From Phycisphaerales bacterium (GTDB lineage: Bacteria; Planctomycetota; Phycisphaerae; Tepidisphaerales; Tepidisphaeraceae), in NCBI GenBank assembly GCA_020847375.1, contig JADLCB010000005.1, positions 62,001-126,000 of the forward strand: DNA of 64,000 nucleotides, read 5' to 3'. The notes beneath the pieces are model-generated. The model did no database searches. It was not told the origin of the DNA and saw only the letters and a program-made list of their open reading frames with translations. The translations under genes were made by a program, and so were the position numbers. This document shows positions 9,432 through 18,883 of this stretch, piece by piece. Every line of letters starts with the position of its first letter. Position 1 is the first letter of the stretch.

Positions 9432-9796
9432 ATCGCCTCGCGGGTTAAAAAATAAATCGCTGTTCCAAACTTCCGCTTGATTACGACCTGATCGCTTCGA
9501 TTTGCTGTTTTTTACGTTTGCGCAATTCTAACCGGCCTTACCCAACTATCCAGCCGCGTCCGCTTGCTCGTGAGCCTTGGCACAATTCTGCCCTAATTTT
9601 TCTCCAGGGCTTTCGCAAGTAACCCGCGAGGGTCGATGTATTAACGAGCCGCGACCGTGAGGGAGCGGTGATCGGCTCAAAAACCGCTCCCTCACGGTCG
9701 CGGCTCGTAAGAGATTGCCTATTGGACGCCTACTTGCGTTTGCCCTGAATTTTTCTCGCTCCGCACCTTCATTTTGTATCCTTTGCCCGCTTATGC
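9432..9796. other. Intergenic stretch with nested inverted repeats, no gene
   Basis: No credible gene is seen between the divergent LOG gene and accD. The stretch holds the 26-bp palindrome described separately. An outer imperfect inverted repeat (9607-9621 against 9731-9745, 12 of 15 positions pairing) surrounds it. Confidence 0.6.
9644..9708. repeat. Perfect 26-bp inverted repeat with 13-base loop (REP-like element)
   Basis: Positions 9644-9669 are the exact reverse complement of 9683-9708, separated by gatcggctcaaaa. The arm begins ACGAGCCGCGACCGTGAGGG and ends AGCGGT. The stem is very GC-rich and would form a strong hairpin on either strand. No U-tract follows it, so it is not a typical intrinsic terminator. 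It resembles dispersed palindromic repeats I recall from planctomycete genomes, but only one copy was noticed in this window, so the repeat status is inferred. Confidence 0.8.
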
Positions 9797-9802
9797 TTTA
9801 AT
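9797..9802 (+). promoter_or_regulatory. -10-like hexamer TTTAAT before accD, extended by TGC
   Basis: The string TGCTTTAAT looks like an extended -10 element. It ends directly before an ATG at 9803 and 9 bases before a second ATG at 9812. A transcript from it would start close to 9812, which favours 9812 as the real start of accD and a leaderless mRNA. Confidence 0.4.
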
Positions 9803-9811
9803 ATGACCCCA

Positions 9812-10645
9812 ATGTCACAGGCGCCCAACGATGCCAACCCCAATCATCGCACCCACGGCGTGCCCGAAGGGCTGTGGATGCGCTGTCCTGAATGCAGCGC
9901 CATGCTCTTTCGCAAGGCTGTCGAGGAATCGCTGCATGTCTGCCCCGAATGCGGTCATCATTTCCGCATCTCCGCCCATGTGCGCATCAGCCAGCTTTGC
10001 GACCCTGACACCTTTGAGGAATTGTTCCAGGATATTGAACCGGGTGACCCGATTCATTTCCACGATAAAAAATCGTACAAGGATCGCCTCCAAAGCGAAC
10101 AATCCAAGACCGGCAATAAGGATGCGGTCGTCTGCGGCAAGGGATTCATCAAGGGCCGCCCCCTGGTACTGGCGGTCATGGACCCCACCTTCATGATGGG
10201 TTCGATGGGCAGCGTTGTGGGGGAAAAAATAACCCGCGCAATCGAACAGGCCACCGAAGCAAAATTGCCCCTGCTGATCGTCAGTTGTTCCGGCGGGGCG
10301 CGCATGCAGGAAAGCACGCTCTCGCTCATGCAGATGGCTAAAACCAGTGCGGCGCTGGCCCGTCTGGATGATGCCGGCGGGTTGTTCATTTCATTGCTGG
10401 CCGATCCAACCACCGGCGGGGTTACCGCCAGTTTCGCCATGCTCGGCGATTTTATCATCGCCGAACCACGGGCGCTGATCGCCTTTGCCGGCCCGCGCAC
10501 CATTGCCAATACCATCAAGATGGCGTTGCCTGATGGTTTCCAGCGGGCTGAGTTTCTGGAGGAAAAAGGGTTCCTTGATTTTGTCATACACCGTAAGGAT
10601 CTGCGCAGCGAAATCGCCCGACTGATCGACTTTTGCGCCAAATGA
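9812..10645 (+). CDS. accD: Acetyl-CoA carboxylase carboxyltransferase subunit beta
   Basis: AccD with AccA transfers the carboxyl group from carboxybiotin to acetyl-CoA. The N-terminal zinc ribbon is complete, with C25-x2-C28 and C44-x2-C47 (CPEC twice). The crotonase-like carboxyltransferase domain shows [38 protein letters not shown] and [10 protein letters not shown]. The length of 277 aa is normal. The frame also has an ATG at 9803; 9812 is preferred from the promoter position, although 9803 remains possible. accA is not in the window, and accB-accC lie 2 kb upstream on the same strand. Confidence 0.95.
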   Translation: MSQAPNDANPNHRTHGVPEGLWMRCPECSAMLFRKAVEESLHVCPECGHHFRISAHVRISQLCDPDTFEELFQDIEPGDPIHFHDKKSYKDRLQSEQSKTGNKDAVVCGKGFIKGRPLVLAVMDPTFMMGSMGSVVGEKITRAIEQATEAKLPLLIVSCSGGARMQESTLSLMQMAKTSAALARLDDAGGLFISLLADPTTGGVTASFAMLGDFIIAEPRALIAFAGPRTIANTIKMALPDGFQRAEFLEEKGFLDFVIHRKDLRSEIARLIDFCAK

Positions 10646-10756
10646 GCGCCCTTGACGCGACGCACTGCCTGCGTTCTCATGCAATCGACAGCACGTTGTG
10701 GAACTGAATTCAGTACTTGGATTTCATCACAATAAAACAGGAAAGGACACGTTTTT

Positions 10757-11338
10757 ATGACGACCCGCAGCAAATGTATCGCCCTGGTTTTAGCCTGGTT
10801 GCTCCTGCCCACGCTCGCTTGGGCACAATCCAAGATCGGCGTTGTCGATACCGCCCGTATCTTCAATGAAATGAAGGAAACCCAGGAACTGCAGACCAAA
10901 CTGCAGCAGGATCGTGATCGTCTGGCCGATGAAGAACGCCAGAAACGCGGTCATATCCAGGCGCTGCGCGAGGCCCGCGACCAGCTCAAGGCGGACAGCC
11001 CCCAGTACCAGCAGCGCAACGAAGAACTGCTCAAGGCGTCGGTCGAATTTGAAGTCTGGGGCCGGATGATGCAGGCCAGCGTTCAGCGCCAGCAGAAGCA
11101 GCAGATCGCCCGTTTGTTCGACAAAATCGAACAGGCGGTTACCGAAGTCGCCAAGACCCACAACATGGATCTGGTTCTGGCGCAACAGGCGATGGAACTC
11201 CCCGACGATCTGGACAAGATCAATGTCGATCAGCTCAAGCAGTTGATCAACGAGCGCACCGTGCTGTATGCAGCGGATAATCTGAATATCAGCGCCGAGG
11301 TCATCACCTACCTTGACGCCAAATACAAAGGCAACTGA
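10757..11338 (+). CDS. OmpH/Skp-family periplasmic chaperone
   Basis: The 193-residue protein has a clear signal peptide ending in LPTLAWA, followed by the OmpH opening QSKIGVVDTARIFNEMKETQEL. A long charged coiled-coil of about 100 residues follows (QDRDRLADEERQKRG and similar), then a C-terminal strand region. Skp-like trimers hold unfolded outer-membrane proteins in the periplasm. AGGA precedes the ATG by about 13 bases. lpxD begins 23 bases downstream. The order ompH-lpxD is the classical envelope-biogenesis order in Gram-negative bacteria, which supports both calls. Confidence 0.88.
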   Translation: MTTRSKCIALVLAWLLLPTLAWAQSKIGVVDTARIFNEMKETQELQTKLQQDRDRLADEERQKRGHIQALREARDQLKADSPQYQQRNEELLKASVEFEVWGRMMQASVQRQQKQQIARLFDKIEQAVTEVAKTHNMDLVLAQQAMELPDDLDKINVDQLKQLINERTVLYAADNLNISAEVITYLDAKYKGN

Positions 11339-11361
11339 ACAACTTCGCTTCGTTTTACGCC

Positions 11362-12399
11362 ATGCCTACCCTGACGGAAATCGCCAATCTGCTTGACGTG
11401 CCGCTGGCCGATGATGTCGGCTCGCGCGTCATTACCGGCGTGGCGGGGCTGGAGGAGGCGTCAACCGGCGATCTCTCCTTTTTAAGCTCCGAACAATACC
11501 TGCGCCAGTTCGCCACCACCAGCGCCAGCGCTGTGATCGTTCATCGCAAGGTCAAGCTGCGCGAACCGGCGCCCATGCCGACATTGATCGTTGACGACGC
11601 CGATCTGGCGATGGCCAAAGTATTGGGGCTGTTTGCACCGCCGGTTCCCCGCCCGGCTCCGGGCGCGCATTCCAGCGCCACCATCGCCCCCAGCACGACG
11701 CTGGGCAGCGGCGTACGCATCGGCGCCAATGTGTTCATCGGCGAAAACTGCCGGATCGGGAACAATGTGGTTCTTCACGCCGGCGTCCATATCGACGACC
11801 AGGTGAGCATCGGCAATGACAGCGAACTGTTTGCCAATGTCGTCATTCGCCAGCGTATCACCATTGGTTGCCGCGTGACGATCAACGCCGGCAGCGTGCT
11901 GGGCACGGATGGTTTTGGTTATCGCTGGGATGGCAGCGCGCACGTCAAGGTTCCGCAGATTGGCACGGTTGTTGTCGAGGATGATGTGGAAATCGGTTCG
12001 TGCGTCTGTATCGACCGGGCCAAGTTCAGCACCACGCGCGTTGGCCGGGGCACGAAGATCGACAACCTCGTGCAGATCGGTCACAACGTGCAGATTGGCC
12101 CGCACTGCATCATTGTCGGTCAAGCCGGGCTGGCCGGCGGCGCCCGCCTGGGAACCGGCGTCGTGCTGGGTGGTCAGGCCGCCGTGCGCGACCACATCAC
12201 CATCGGTGATGCCGCCATGGCTGCCGCCTGTTCAGCCATTGCTGAAAATGTTCCCGCCGGCACGATCGTTTCAGGCATACCCGCCCTGCCGCATCGTCAA
12301 TCGCTGCGCGAACAGGCCGCGCTGCGTCGCCTGCCGGAGCTGGTCACCCAGATGCGCAAACTGCAGGAACAGGTCAACCAGCTATTGAACGATCGTTAA
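11362..12399 (+). CDS. lpxD: UDP-3-O-acylglucosamine N-acyltransferase
   Basis: LpxD adds the second acyl chain to UDP-glucosamine in lipid A synthesis, using acyl-ACP. The N-terminal uridine-binding domain (VAGLEEASTGDLSFLSSEQY) is followed by a left-handed beta-helix of hexapeptide repeats such as IGANVFIGENCRIGNNV and VQIGHNVQIGPHCIIVGQ. Its end has the helical tail RQSLREQAALRRLPELV. GTDGFGYRWDG is a strong LpxD signature. At 345 aa it has normal length. The gene directly follows the OmpH/Skp chaperone gene. It shows that the organism makes lipid A-type lipopolysaccharide, or at least its precursor. Confidence 0.95.
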   Translation: MPTLTEIANLLDVPLADDVGSRVITGVAGLEEASTGDLSFLSSEQYLRQFATTSASAVIVHRKVKLREPAPMPTLIVDDADLAMAKVLGLFAPPVPRPAPGAHSSATIAPSTTLGSGVRIGANVFIGENCRIGNNVVLHAGVHIDDQVSIGNDSELFANVVIRQRITIGCRVTINAGSVLGTDGFGYRWDGSAHVKVPQIGTVVVEDDVEIGSCVCIDRAKFSTTRVGRGTKIDNLVQIGHNVQIGPHCIIVGQAGLAGGARLGTGVVLGGQAAVRDHITIGDAAMAAACSAIAENVPAGTIVSGIPALPHRQSLREQAALRRLPELVTQMRKLQEQVNQLLNDR

Positions 12400-12448
12400 G
12401 GTCACGCCAGCACCGGATGATCGCGCATCCCCTTTTATTCCCGCATCC

Positions 12449-14314
12449 GTGTCATACCTTTCCCGTCAATCAACTGGTTTACTACGGCGAAATCTGCTAT
12501 TGTCGCCCGCTGCTGTGTTGCGGATTTCTTCCACCATCACACTGCTGATTCTGGCACTGGCGGTCAGCGGTTGTACGCCTGACGATTATCGTCGCTCCGC
12601 CGATGATCAGGTCTACTCCCTGCTTGACGAACGTAAAAAAGGGGTGCTGGATTACACGCCCGATTCGACGCTGGCACCTGATCAGTTGACCGCTGACAAA
12701 CCGTCCGAAGTTATTCTCAAACGTATCCCCGTAACCACCCTGCCACCGCCGCAGATCAGCGGCCTGGTCGGGGCGGAGCATCGATTACCCTTTGCAGCAC
12801 TTGGCCCTGATCCGCAAGCCCTGTCACCGGCCACCAGCCCCGCCGATGACGATCCCTACGGTCTTAAAACCCGATCCAGTAATTCCGAGGGTTCATACGT
12901 CTATGGCCCGCCGCCTCCGCTTGACGAGCAGCAACGGTTGGATCTGTTCGGCGCCTTGCGCTACGCCATGAAGCACAGCCGCGACTATCAGAGCCAGGTC
13001 GAAGAAGTCTATCTATCGGCTCTGGACGTCACCCTGCAACGGCATTTGTTCGAACCGCGTTTCTTCGCCCGTACGGGTCTCAAGTACACCGGCGGGCGTG
13101 ATCGAACCCAGGATGCTGAATATGGCTCAGCCCTGGCAGTGACCAACACCGTGGGCGTGCGCCAGCAACTGCCCTATGGCGGCGAGGTCGTCGCGCAGGC
13201 GCTGGTTGATTTTGTCGACACCCTGCACGACCAGGCGCAGGATGGCGAGAACGCCGCGCTGGTGCTTTCCGGATCCATTCCGCTTTTGCGCGGGGCTGGC
13301 TGGACCAACCTTGAACCGCTCATCGCCAGCGAACGCGAATTGATCTATCAGATTCGTGAATTTGAAACGAATCGCCGCGAACTGCTGCTGCAGATCACCC
13401 GCAGCTATTTCAACCTGCTGACCAGCCAGCGTGGCATGCTCAATCGCCAGCTTAACCTGATGAATCTTCAGGACCTGACGCGCCGCTCGCAGGCTCTTTT
13501 TGAAGCCGGTCGCATGAGCTTCAACCAGGTACAGCGCGCCCAGCAGTCGCAACTGCGCGCCGAACGATTACTGGTCAGCTCGCAGAACACCTACCGCAGC
13601 CGGATGGATGAATTCAAACTGCTGATCGGCATGTCGATCGATGAACTGTTGGAAATCGTACCCGTCGATGCCCAGATCATTCCACCGGATGTAACCACCG
13701 ATGAAGTTTTGAATATTGCCTCACGGTTCCGACTCGATCTGCAAACCGCCCGTGATCGCATGGATGACGCTCATCGTCGGGTGCTGGTGGCGGAAAACGG
13801 GCTGCTGCCCGATCTGAATCTCACCGCCGAAGCGCGAATGAGCAACCAGGAAAGCACGCCCGCCCGCGATTTGACCAGCCAAGCCACCCTCTACAGCGCC
13901 GGCATCGGGTTTGACCTGCCGCTGGATCGCCTCAGCGAACGTAACGCCTATCGACGGGCGCTGATCGATCTTCAACGCACCCAGCGCGCCTTCGAGCAGC
14001 TTCGCCAGCGCATCGGCATTGACGCCCGCAACGCGCTTCGCGCCATTCACGCAGCTGAGCTGCAAACACGCATCGCCGAATCGCGCATCCAGTTAGCCCG
14101 CCGTCAGTTGGATTACGCCAGCGAACTGCTCAAGGAAGGCCAGGGCGACACGCGCGATCTCGTCGATGCTCAATCCTCCCTGCTGGAAGCGCAGGACGAC
14201 TGGAACGATGCCCAGGCGTCGCTGCAGATTTCCGTGCTGGACTATCTGCGCCAGACCGGCACGCTGCGACTTGATCCCAGCATCGGTCTGCTCGGCCAGG
14301 CGATGACACGATAG
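12449..14314 (+). CDS. TolC/outer-membrane-efflux-family lipoprotein
   Basis: The product (621 aa from a GTG start) has a hydrophobic signal segment ending in a lipobox, LAVSGC, with C42 as the lipidation site. A Pro-rich stretch is followed by two outer-membrane efflux repeats rich in long helices (ELLLQITRSYFNLLTSQRGML, later LARRQLDYASELLKEGQGDT and LLEAQDDWNDAQASLQIS). Such proteins form trimeric tunnels across the outer membrane for type I secretion or drug export. No inner-membrane pump gene adjoins it. The start is uncertain: the ATG-free head and long pre-signal region suggest the true start may be a little downstream. Confidence 0.85.
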   Translation: MSYLSRQSTGLLRRNLLLSPAAVLRISSTITLLILALAVSGCTPDDYRRSADDQVYSLLDERKKGVLDYTPDSTLAPDQLTADKPSEVILKRIPVTTLPPPQISGLVGAEHRLPFAALGPDPQALSPATSPADDDPYGLKTRSSNSEGSYVYGPPPPLDEQQRLDLFGALRYAMKHSRDYQSQVEEVYLSALDVTLQRHLFEPRFFARTGLKYTGGRDRTQDAEYGSALAVTNTVGVRQQLPYGGEVVAQALVDFVDTLHDQAQDGENAALVLSGSIPLLRGAGWTNLEPLIASERELIYQIREFETNRRELLLQITRSYFNLLTSQRGMLNRQLNLMNLQDLTRRSQALFEAGRMSFNQVQRAQQSQLRAERLLVSSQNTYRSRMDEFKLLIGMSIDELLEIVPVDAQIIPPDVTTDEVLNIASRFRLDLQTARDRMDDAHRRVLVAENGLLPDLNLTAEARMSNQESTPARDLTSQATLYSAGIGFDLPLDRLSERNAYRRALIDLQRTQRAFEQLRQRIGIDARNALRAIHAAELQTRIAESRIQLARRQLDYASELLKEGQGDTRDLVDAQSSLLEAQDDWNDAQASLQISVLDYLRQTGTLRLDPSIGLLGQAMTR

Positions 14315-14401
14315 CACCAGTCACCGGCTGGGCAGGTGCGTTATTTGTATTTCGCTGACGCACAATTACGAATGACAATACCCATCGCACTGCCTGCGCA
14401 G

Positions 14402-15556
14402 TCACGCCGAACCATCCTCTGCTGCCGACGGCAGCAGCTGCGCAATGTTCCGGTGCGGCTGGGGCAGGGGGTATTGTTCCAGCTCCTCCAGACTGACCCA
14501 GCGCTGCCATTGCGTTGCGCCCAGCCGGGCCTTTTTCGCCAGCCGGCAATGATACGCCGTAAACGTGTAATGCCGGTGCGTCAGACGATGATCGAATCTC
14601 GACAGCAACCGCAACGAACGCAATTTCAACCCCGCGAGCCGATTCATCACAGCCAAAGCCGGCGTGATGTCATCCGTCGTGCTCTCTTCGGTGCCAGGCG
14701 TAACCGTCAGGAATTGCCACATGCTCGCCCATCGACCCCGCGCCGGCCGCTGCTGAATCAGATAACGCTTATCGCGCTCGATACACAGAACCCATCGCCG
14801 CTGTTTTTCGAGGATCTTTTTTTTGCGCACTGGCGGAACTGCATCCTGCTGACCCGTCGCCAGCGCCTGACAATGCGCCCGCACCGGACAGATCGCGCAG
14901 CGCGGATTGCGCCGCAGGCAGATTGTTGCCCCCAATTCCATCAGTCCTGAATTAAAATCAGCGCAATTTCGCCGCGGCACAACCGCCTCCGCCCGCAACC
15001 AGATCTGTTTCAGCGCCCCAGGATCATCCCGCGCATTGGTCCTGATCAGATCCAGCCGCGAAATAACGCGGATCACATTGCCATCCACAATCGGCGCAGG
15101 CTGGTCATAACCAATCGACACAATCGCGCCGGCCGTGTAGCGCCCGACGCCGGGCACGAGCAAAAGTTGTTCAATCTGATCGGGCACGCGCCCGTTGTAT
15201 TGCTGCACGATCATTTGCGCAGCCAGTCGCAATTTCCGCGCCCGCGAATAATAACCCAGCCCCTGCCATAACTGCAGCACCTCCTGCTCATCCGCCTGCG
15301 CCAGCGCGTGTACAGTTGGAAATCGATCGACAAACCGCTGAAAATACGGAATAACCGTCGCCACCTGCGTTTGCTGCAACATCGTTTCGCTGACCAACAC
15401 CCGATACGGATCGGGCAGTTTCGATTTTTCCTGCCGCTCAGTCCGCCAGGGCAAATCACGGCGCGCAGCGCGATACCAGTTCACCAGTCGTCGCTGAAAT
15501 GTCGGCAGCAACCCAAGCATTGTCAGCATGGTAGATGCGCGCATGATGATTGCCAA
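14402..15556 (-). CDS. mutY: A/G-specific adenine DNA glycosylase
   Basis: MutY removes adenine mispaired with 8-oxoguanine. The catalytic glutamate is E57 in SETMLQQTQV. The helix-hairpin-helix (LLLVPGVGRYTAGAI) precedes VDGNVIRVISR with the catalytic aspartate. The iron-sulfur cluster cysteines follow the exact spacing C-x6-C-x2-C-x5-C in CLRRNPRCAICPVRAHC. A NUDIX-like C-terminal 8-oxoG recognition domain follows (LIQQRPARGRWASMWQF). The longest frame starts at a TTG at 15556 with GAGG 5 bases before it; ATGs at 15544, 15529 and 15520 are alternatives. It converges on the TolC-like gene. Confidence 0.94.
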   Translation of the reverse strand: MAIIMRASTMLTMLGLLPTFQRRLVNWYRAARRDLPWRTERQEKSKLPDPYRVLVSETMLQQTQVATVIPYFQRFVDRFPTVHALAQADEQEVLQLWQGLGYYSRARKLRLAAQMIVQQYNGRVPDQIEQLLLVPGVGRYTAGAIVSIGYDQPAPIVDGNVIRVISRLDLIRTNARDDPGALKQIWLRAEAVVPRRNCADFNSGLMELGATICLRRNPRCAICPVRAHCQALATGQQDAVPPVRKKKILEKQRRWVLCIERDKRYLIQQRPARGRWASMWQFLTVTPGTEESTTDDITPALAVMNRLAGLKLRSLRLLSRFDHRLTHRHYTFTAYHCRLAKKARLGATQWQRWVSLEELEQYPLPQPHRNIAQLLPSAAEDGSA

Positions 15557-15677
15557 AGCAACCTCATGATGATTCGTTGATCATCTGACCCATTCACGCA
15601 TCACCCAAGGCAACCCCATCTGTACAAACAAGCCACCGCGAAATTTAATTTCAGCGCTGCCTGAATATCGAAGCGCC

Positions 15678-15683
15678 TATAAT
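15678..15683 (+). promoter_or_regulatory. TATAAT -10 hexamer upstream of the DUF4926-like gene
   Basis: The hexamer lies about 66 bases before the start at 15750, within the context cctataatcg that recurs before several genes in this window. The -35 is not obvious. Confidence 0.35.
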
Positions 15684-15749
15684 CGAATCAGATCGAGGGG
15701 ATAACGACATCGGTTGACTTAGCGGAGCCGGATGCTCCAGGAGTTTATC

Positions 15750-15992
15750 ATGCAACATCTTCACATCGATGATTACGTTCGGCTGCGAAACGATCTGCCT
15801 GATCTTGACCTGCAACGCGGAACGATCGGCGTGGTGCGCAGCACCTGGTTCGCGCCGCAGATCACCTACGAGGTTGAATTTCATCAGATCGGTTTGACCC
15901 ATCAAACCCGCGCATTGGTCACCGAAGAACAACTGCAACTGGAAGACGGCCCGTTGTTCGACCCCAAGCGCCTGAAACGTCTGATGCAATAG
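15750..15992 (+). CDS. Small DUF4926-like protein
   Basis: The 80-residue product reads HIDDYVRLRNDLPDLDLQRGTIGVVRSTWFAPQ and then YEVEFHQIGLTHQTRALVTEEQL. This pattern (a strand, a 'LQRGTIGVV' turn, then 'YEVEF') resembles the small DUF4926 family, whose function is unknown. The start at 15750 is fixed by AGGAG 6 bases upstream; an in-frame ATG at 15732 lacks such a site. It stands alone between mutY and the lipoprotein cluster, and its role cannot be told. Confidence 0.7.
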   Translation: MQHLHIDDYVRLRNDLPDLDLQRGTIGVVRSTWFAPQITYEVEFHQIGLTHQTRALVTEEQLQLEDGPLFDPKRLKRLMQ

Positions 15993-16109
15993 CCGGCACA
16001 AAACCTCACGTTGGCGCAGTGTGCGGGTGGGTTGATGTTAGTTGCTTCAGATGTCAGGTAATCAGAGGGCGCATTTGCGCAAACCCACGGATGATCAGCG
16101 CATGCGGTT

Positions 16110-17438
16110 TTACTGATCAACCGCAGCGTTTGTCGGCGCCGGGTTTGTATCATTCTGGCCAACCACCTGTGATTCGTGAACAGCGAAATCGGCCCACAAA
16201 AACGGCCCATTGGCCCAGCGGCGCATGCGCAGATAATACGTCGCCTCCCCCTGAGCCGGCGCTTCGATTCCCAACCAGGTCTGTTCATAATCGGACGCAA
16301 AATCGGTCGGGCCAAACCGCACGGCAATATCATGCCGCCCCGGCGGAAGTTTTAGTGCTATGACAAAACTGCTGCGCGGCAGCATCTCCCACTGACGCAC
16401 ATCCGCCTTGCTGCTTTCACGAAGCAAAAGCCCCGTGCCGATCATCGCGCCGGAGATCAGCACATCCTGCGAATTCAACCGGCCACGCGACGCCCGGTAC
16501 GCCCCATATCCAGCCCCGCCGACAACCAACCCCGTACCCACAACACTTTTGATCACACGGATCGTATCAATGCTCTGCCACCGCTTTTCCTGCGCCAGCG
16601 CCAGCATATCCACCGGAGGGCGGCCCAGACCATTCAAGCGGTACATTACGTTATCCACCCGCACCTGCGGTGTCGGTACTGGCCCGACCTGATCCGGCGT
16701 GGGACGAAACCCCGCGGTTGAACCTTCCTCGCTGCGCACAAACCGAGGCCCCGATCCATAATCCACGATCAACAACACATTGGACTGCTGGTTCAGATGC
16801 AGATCAGCCAGTCCCGCCAGTTCAGGATTCAGCGCCACCGCCCGCGTAAAATTGGCCTGCGCCAAATCATCCCGCCCCAGATGCACCCAGCTCTTAGCCA
16901 GCATCAGATACCCAAGGGCAAAATTGCTCTCGATATCCGTGTAATCCTCAGCATCGACACCATCTTTTTTGTCCCCATATTCGCGCAGTTTGAACAAGGC
17001 ATTTTCAAACGCCGCCCGCGCGTTCTCGTAGTCTTGTTTGATGTAGTAAACAACGCCCAGATAGTAGTTGGCCATGGCGCGCTCGAACGGCTCGCCCTTC
17101 CATATCTTGATCTTTTCGTCGATCAGGGTCGCCCCCGCCGTGCGCCCACCTTGATTAACCCCCACACTGTTCATCACTTCATAGGCACGCAGAAAAGCAG
17201 CTTCAGCCTCGTCCAAGTGATAGTCAATCAACGACGCCGAGCCCAGACGGACATTGTTCAGGGCAAAATTTTCATCCGTTTCCATCGCCAGCTTGCGCAA
17301 AATTACGCGCGAAGCTTCAAAATCGCCGCGAAAATAATCCCCGACCGCCTGCCGGGCAGCCAGTTCCTGCTTCGTCGGCCCGCAACCACCGGCCAGAACC
17401 ACCGCCGCGACCACAATCAACAAACCGATCAGCTTCAT
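16110..17438 (-). CDS. COG3014-like TPR lipoprotein
   Basis: The product (442 aa from the chosen start) is an exported lipoprotein with lipobox LAGGC and lipidated C19. TPR-like helical repeats cover about residues 25-230 (RAMANYYLGVVYYIKQDYENARAAFENAL; LGYLMLAKSWVHLGRDDLAQANFTRAV). The C-terminal half has a glycine-rich hydrophobic segment (VVGTGLVVGGAGYGAY) and beta-rich ends. This layout matches uncharacterised COG3014 lipoproteins, which are often encoded beside LpoB-like genes, as here. The frame continues upstream to 17552, but that head lacks a signal peptide. It is the last gene of a minus-strand set with two LpoB-like genes. Confidence 0.78.
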   Translation of the reverse strand: MKLIGLLIVVAAVVLAGGCGPTKQELAARQAVGDYFRGDFEASRVILRKLAMETDENFALNNVRLGSASLIDYHLDEAEAAFLRAYEVMNSVGVNQGGRTAGATLIDEKIKIWKGEPFERAMANYYLGVVYYIKQDYENARAAFENALFKLREYGDKKDGVDAEDYTDIESNFALGYLMLAKSWVHLGRDDLAQANFTRAVALNPELAGLADLHLNQQSNVLLIVDYGSGPRFVRSEEGSTAGFRPTPDQVGPVPTPQVRVDNVMYRLNGLGRPPVDMLALAQEKRWQSIDTIRVIKSVVGTGLVVGGAGYGAYRASRGRLNSQDVLISGAMIGTGLLLRESSKADVRQWEMLPRSSFVIALKLPPGRHDIAVRFGPTDFASDYEQTWLGIEAPAQGEATYYLRMRRWANGPFLWADFAVHESQVVGQNDTNPAPTNAAVDQ

Positions 17439-17600
17439 GGCTGCATTTGGCACAGTGGAACCGGCAGCACGGCGCGGTGCGCACTTTGCACCCACGTGGC
17501 GCAACACACCTGCCCGCTGACGAAAAAAATTGAGGGTTTCAGCCACCTTCATCCTTCAACGATCCGGCTGGCGTGATAGGTCTGATTCACGGGCAACCCG

Positions 17601-18209
17601 TTAATCGAGAAATCCGCGCACCGCCGTTTTTTTCAACTCAAAACTATCCGCCCAGACTGTTTCGCGGGTCTGCAGATCGGTCAATTCAAAAACGCACAGA
17701 TAGCTGATGCTGCGCGTCTTGGCGCTGACATTGGTCAACGAATCGAACCGCCCTTGCAACGCATAGCGCGGATTCATCGCCTCGGGATCAGGCCCCGGTT
17801 CGACATTTTCCAGCTCATGCGCGCGAACCCATTTATACGCTTCGAGATTGGCAATCCAGGTGAACAACCCCGGCGTCTGCTGCTGCAAAAGAGCGCGAAT
17901 GCGCCCGACAAAAGCCTTCTTTTGCCCTTCGGGCATGACTTCGCCGGTCATGTAGTTCTGCACCGGCAACACAACCACGGTCAACGGCCCCTGCTGGGCT
18001 GCTGCGCGCACACGGGCATCGCTGCCCAGACTCTGCGCCATCTTTTCGGTCATTTGCTGCAGATCAGAACCATCCAGCCCCGCGTTATAACCCGCCTGCG
18101 TGGCGCTGGCGCATCCGCTCATTGCCAGCAGCAGCATCAGCAACAACCCCGTGCCCGCCAACATCACTCGGTTCAACACGCCATGGCTCCTGCTACGATT
18201 CGACTTCAC
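17601..18209 (-). CDS. LpoB-like penicillin-binding-protein activator lipoprotein (copy 1)
   Basis: The product is a lipoprotein of 202 aa with a long hydrophobic signal, lipobox AMSGC and lipidated C33. The mature part has the LpoB/CsgG-like alpha-beta pattern: a TVVVLPVQNYM strand, a helix with GRIRALLQQQ, YALQGRFDSLTN, and the closing YLCVFELTDLQTRETVW. LpoB-type proteins stimulate class A penicillin-binding proteins from the outer membrane. The start is a GTG at 18209, chosen because GGAGGGGAG lies immediately upstream; the frame itself extends to 18260. It lies between a second LpoB-like gene and the COG3014-like gene. The partner enzyme is not in the window. Confidence 0.75.
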   Translation of the reverse strand: MKSNRSRSHGVLNRVMLAGTGLLLMLLLAMSGCASATQAGYNAGLDGSDLQQMTEKMAQSLGSDARVRAAAQQGPLTVVVLPVQNYMTGEVMPEGQKKAFVGRIRALLQQQTPGLFTWIANLEAYKWVRAHELENVEPGPDPEAMNPRYALQGRFDSLTNVSAKTRSISYLCVFELTDLQTRETVWADSFELKKTAVRGFLD

Positions 18210-18298
18210 ACTCTCCCCTCCGCCCAATCCTGCACGGCGCTGGCCACACACCCGCCCCATCGTCAGCGGCCGTGTCGGACACGGCGCGGAATCAATGG

Positions 18299-18883
18299 CT
18301 ACCGCGCCACGCGACCTTCCCAGTACAGCGGGATTTGTTCGCGCGTGCGGATATTGGTCAGGATGAACTCACCCAGGTAATAGTCGGTCCCGCGATTGGG
18401 CAGGTTTGTGAACTGGCCATACAGCTCCCATTCCGGTTGGACGCTGGTTGAGGGCACGGGCGCGCCGGTATTACCGCCGCCCTGGCCAAATTCATCACCC
18501 TGGTTGGTTTCGATTTCTTCGCTGCGAACCTGCGCCACACGCTGGCGGTTTTCCACAAGGAAAATACGATCGCGGCCATAGCGCGCGATGTTGCCCCGCA
18601 ACCGGCGGAGGAAAATATCGTAGTTGAAATAAGGATTGGTCGTATCGTTGGTCACGCGCGTCACCACGATCGTCTGGCGCGTGCTCTGGTTCATTTCCGG
18701 CAGGGCCAGCACCTGCTGAACGATCTGCTCCGAGGCTTCCAGCACATCACGCGACTGCAAACCACGATCCCGACGATCCAGGTCACCCGGATCAGGACGC
18801 ATCTGCCCGGCTTCATGCGGACGGTCGGAATAACAACCACCAGCCAGCGCCGCCAGACACAATGCAATCATGAACTTTCGCAT
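18299..18883 (-). CDS. LpoB-like penicillin-binding-protein activator lipoprotein (copy 2)
   Basis: The 194-residue lipoprotein has a short signal peptide and lipobox LAGGC with C17. The mature domain matches LpoB: TIVVTRVTNDT, FLRRLRGNIARYGRDRIFLVE, LYGQFTNLPNRGTDYYLGEF and the ending LTNIRTREQIPLYWEG. A Gly-rich loop near residue 130 (EFGQGGGNTGAP) interrupts the fold. AGGAG lies 9 bases before the ATG. It is the first gene of the minus-strand lipoprotein set. It is only distantly related to the second copy, so the two may have different partners. Confidence 0.78.
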   Translation of the reverse strand: MRKFMIALCLAALAGGCYSDRPHEAGQMRPDPGDLDRRDRGLQSRDVLEASEQIVQQVLALPEMNQSTRQTIVVTRVTNDTTNPYFNYDIFLRRLRGNIARYGRDRIFLVENRQRVAQVRSEEIETNQGDEFGQGGGNTGAPVPSTSVQPEWELYGQFTNLPNRGTDYYLGEFILTNIRTREQIPLYWEGRVAR

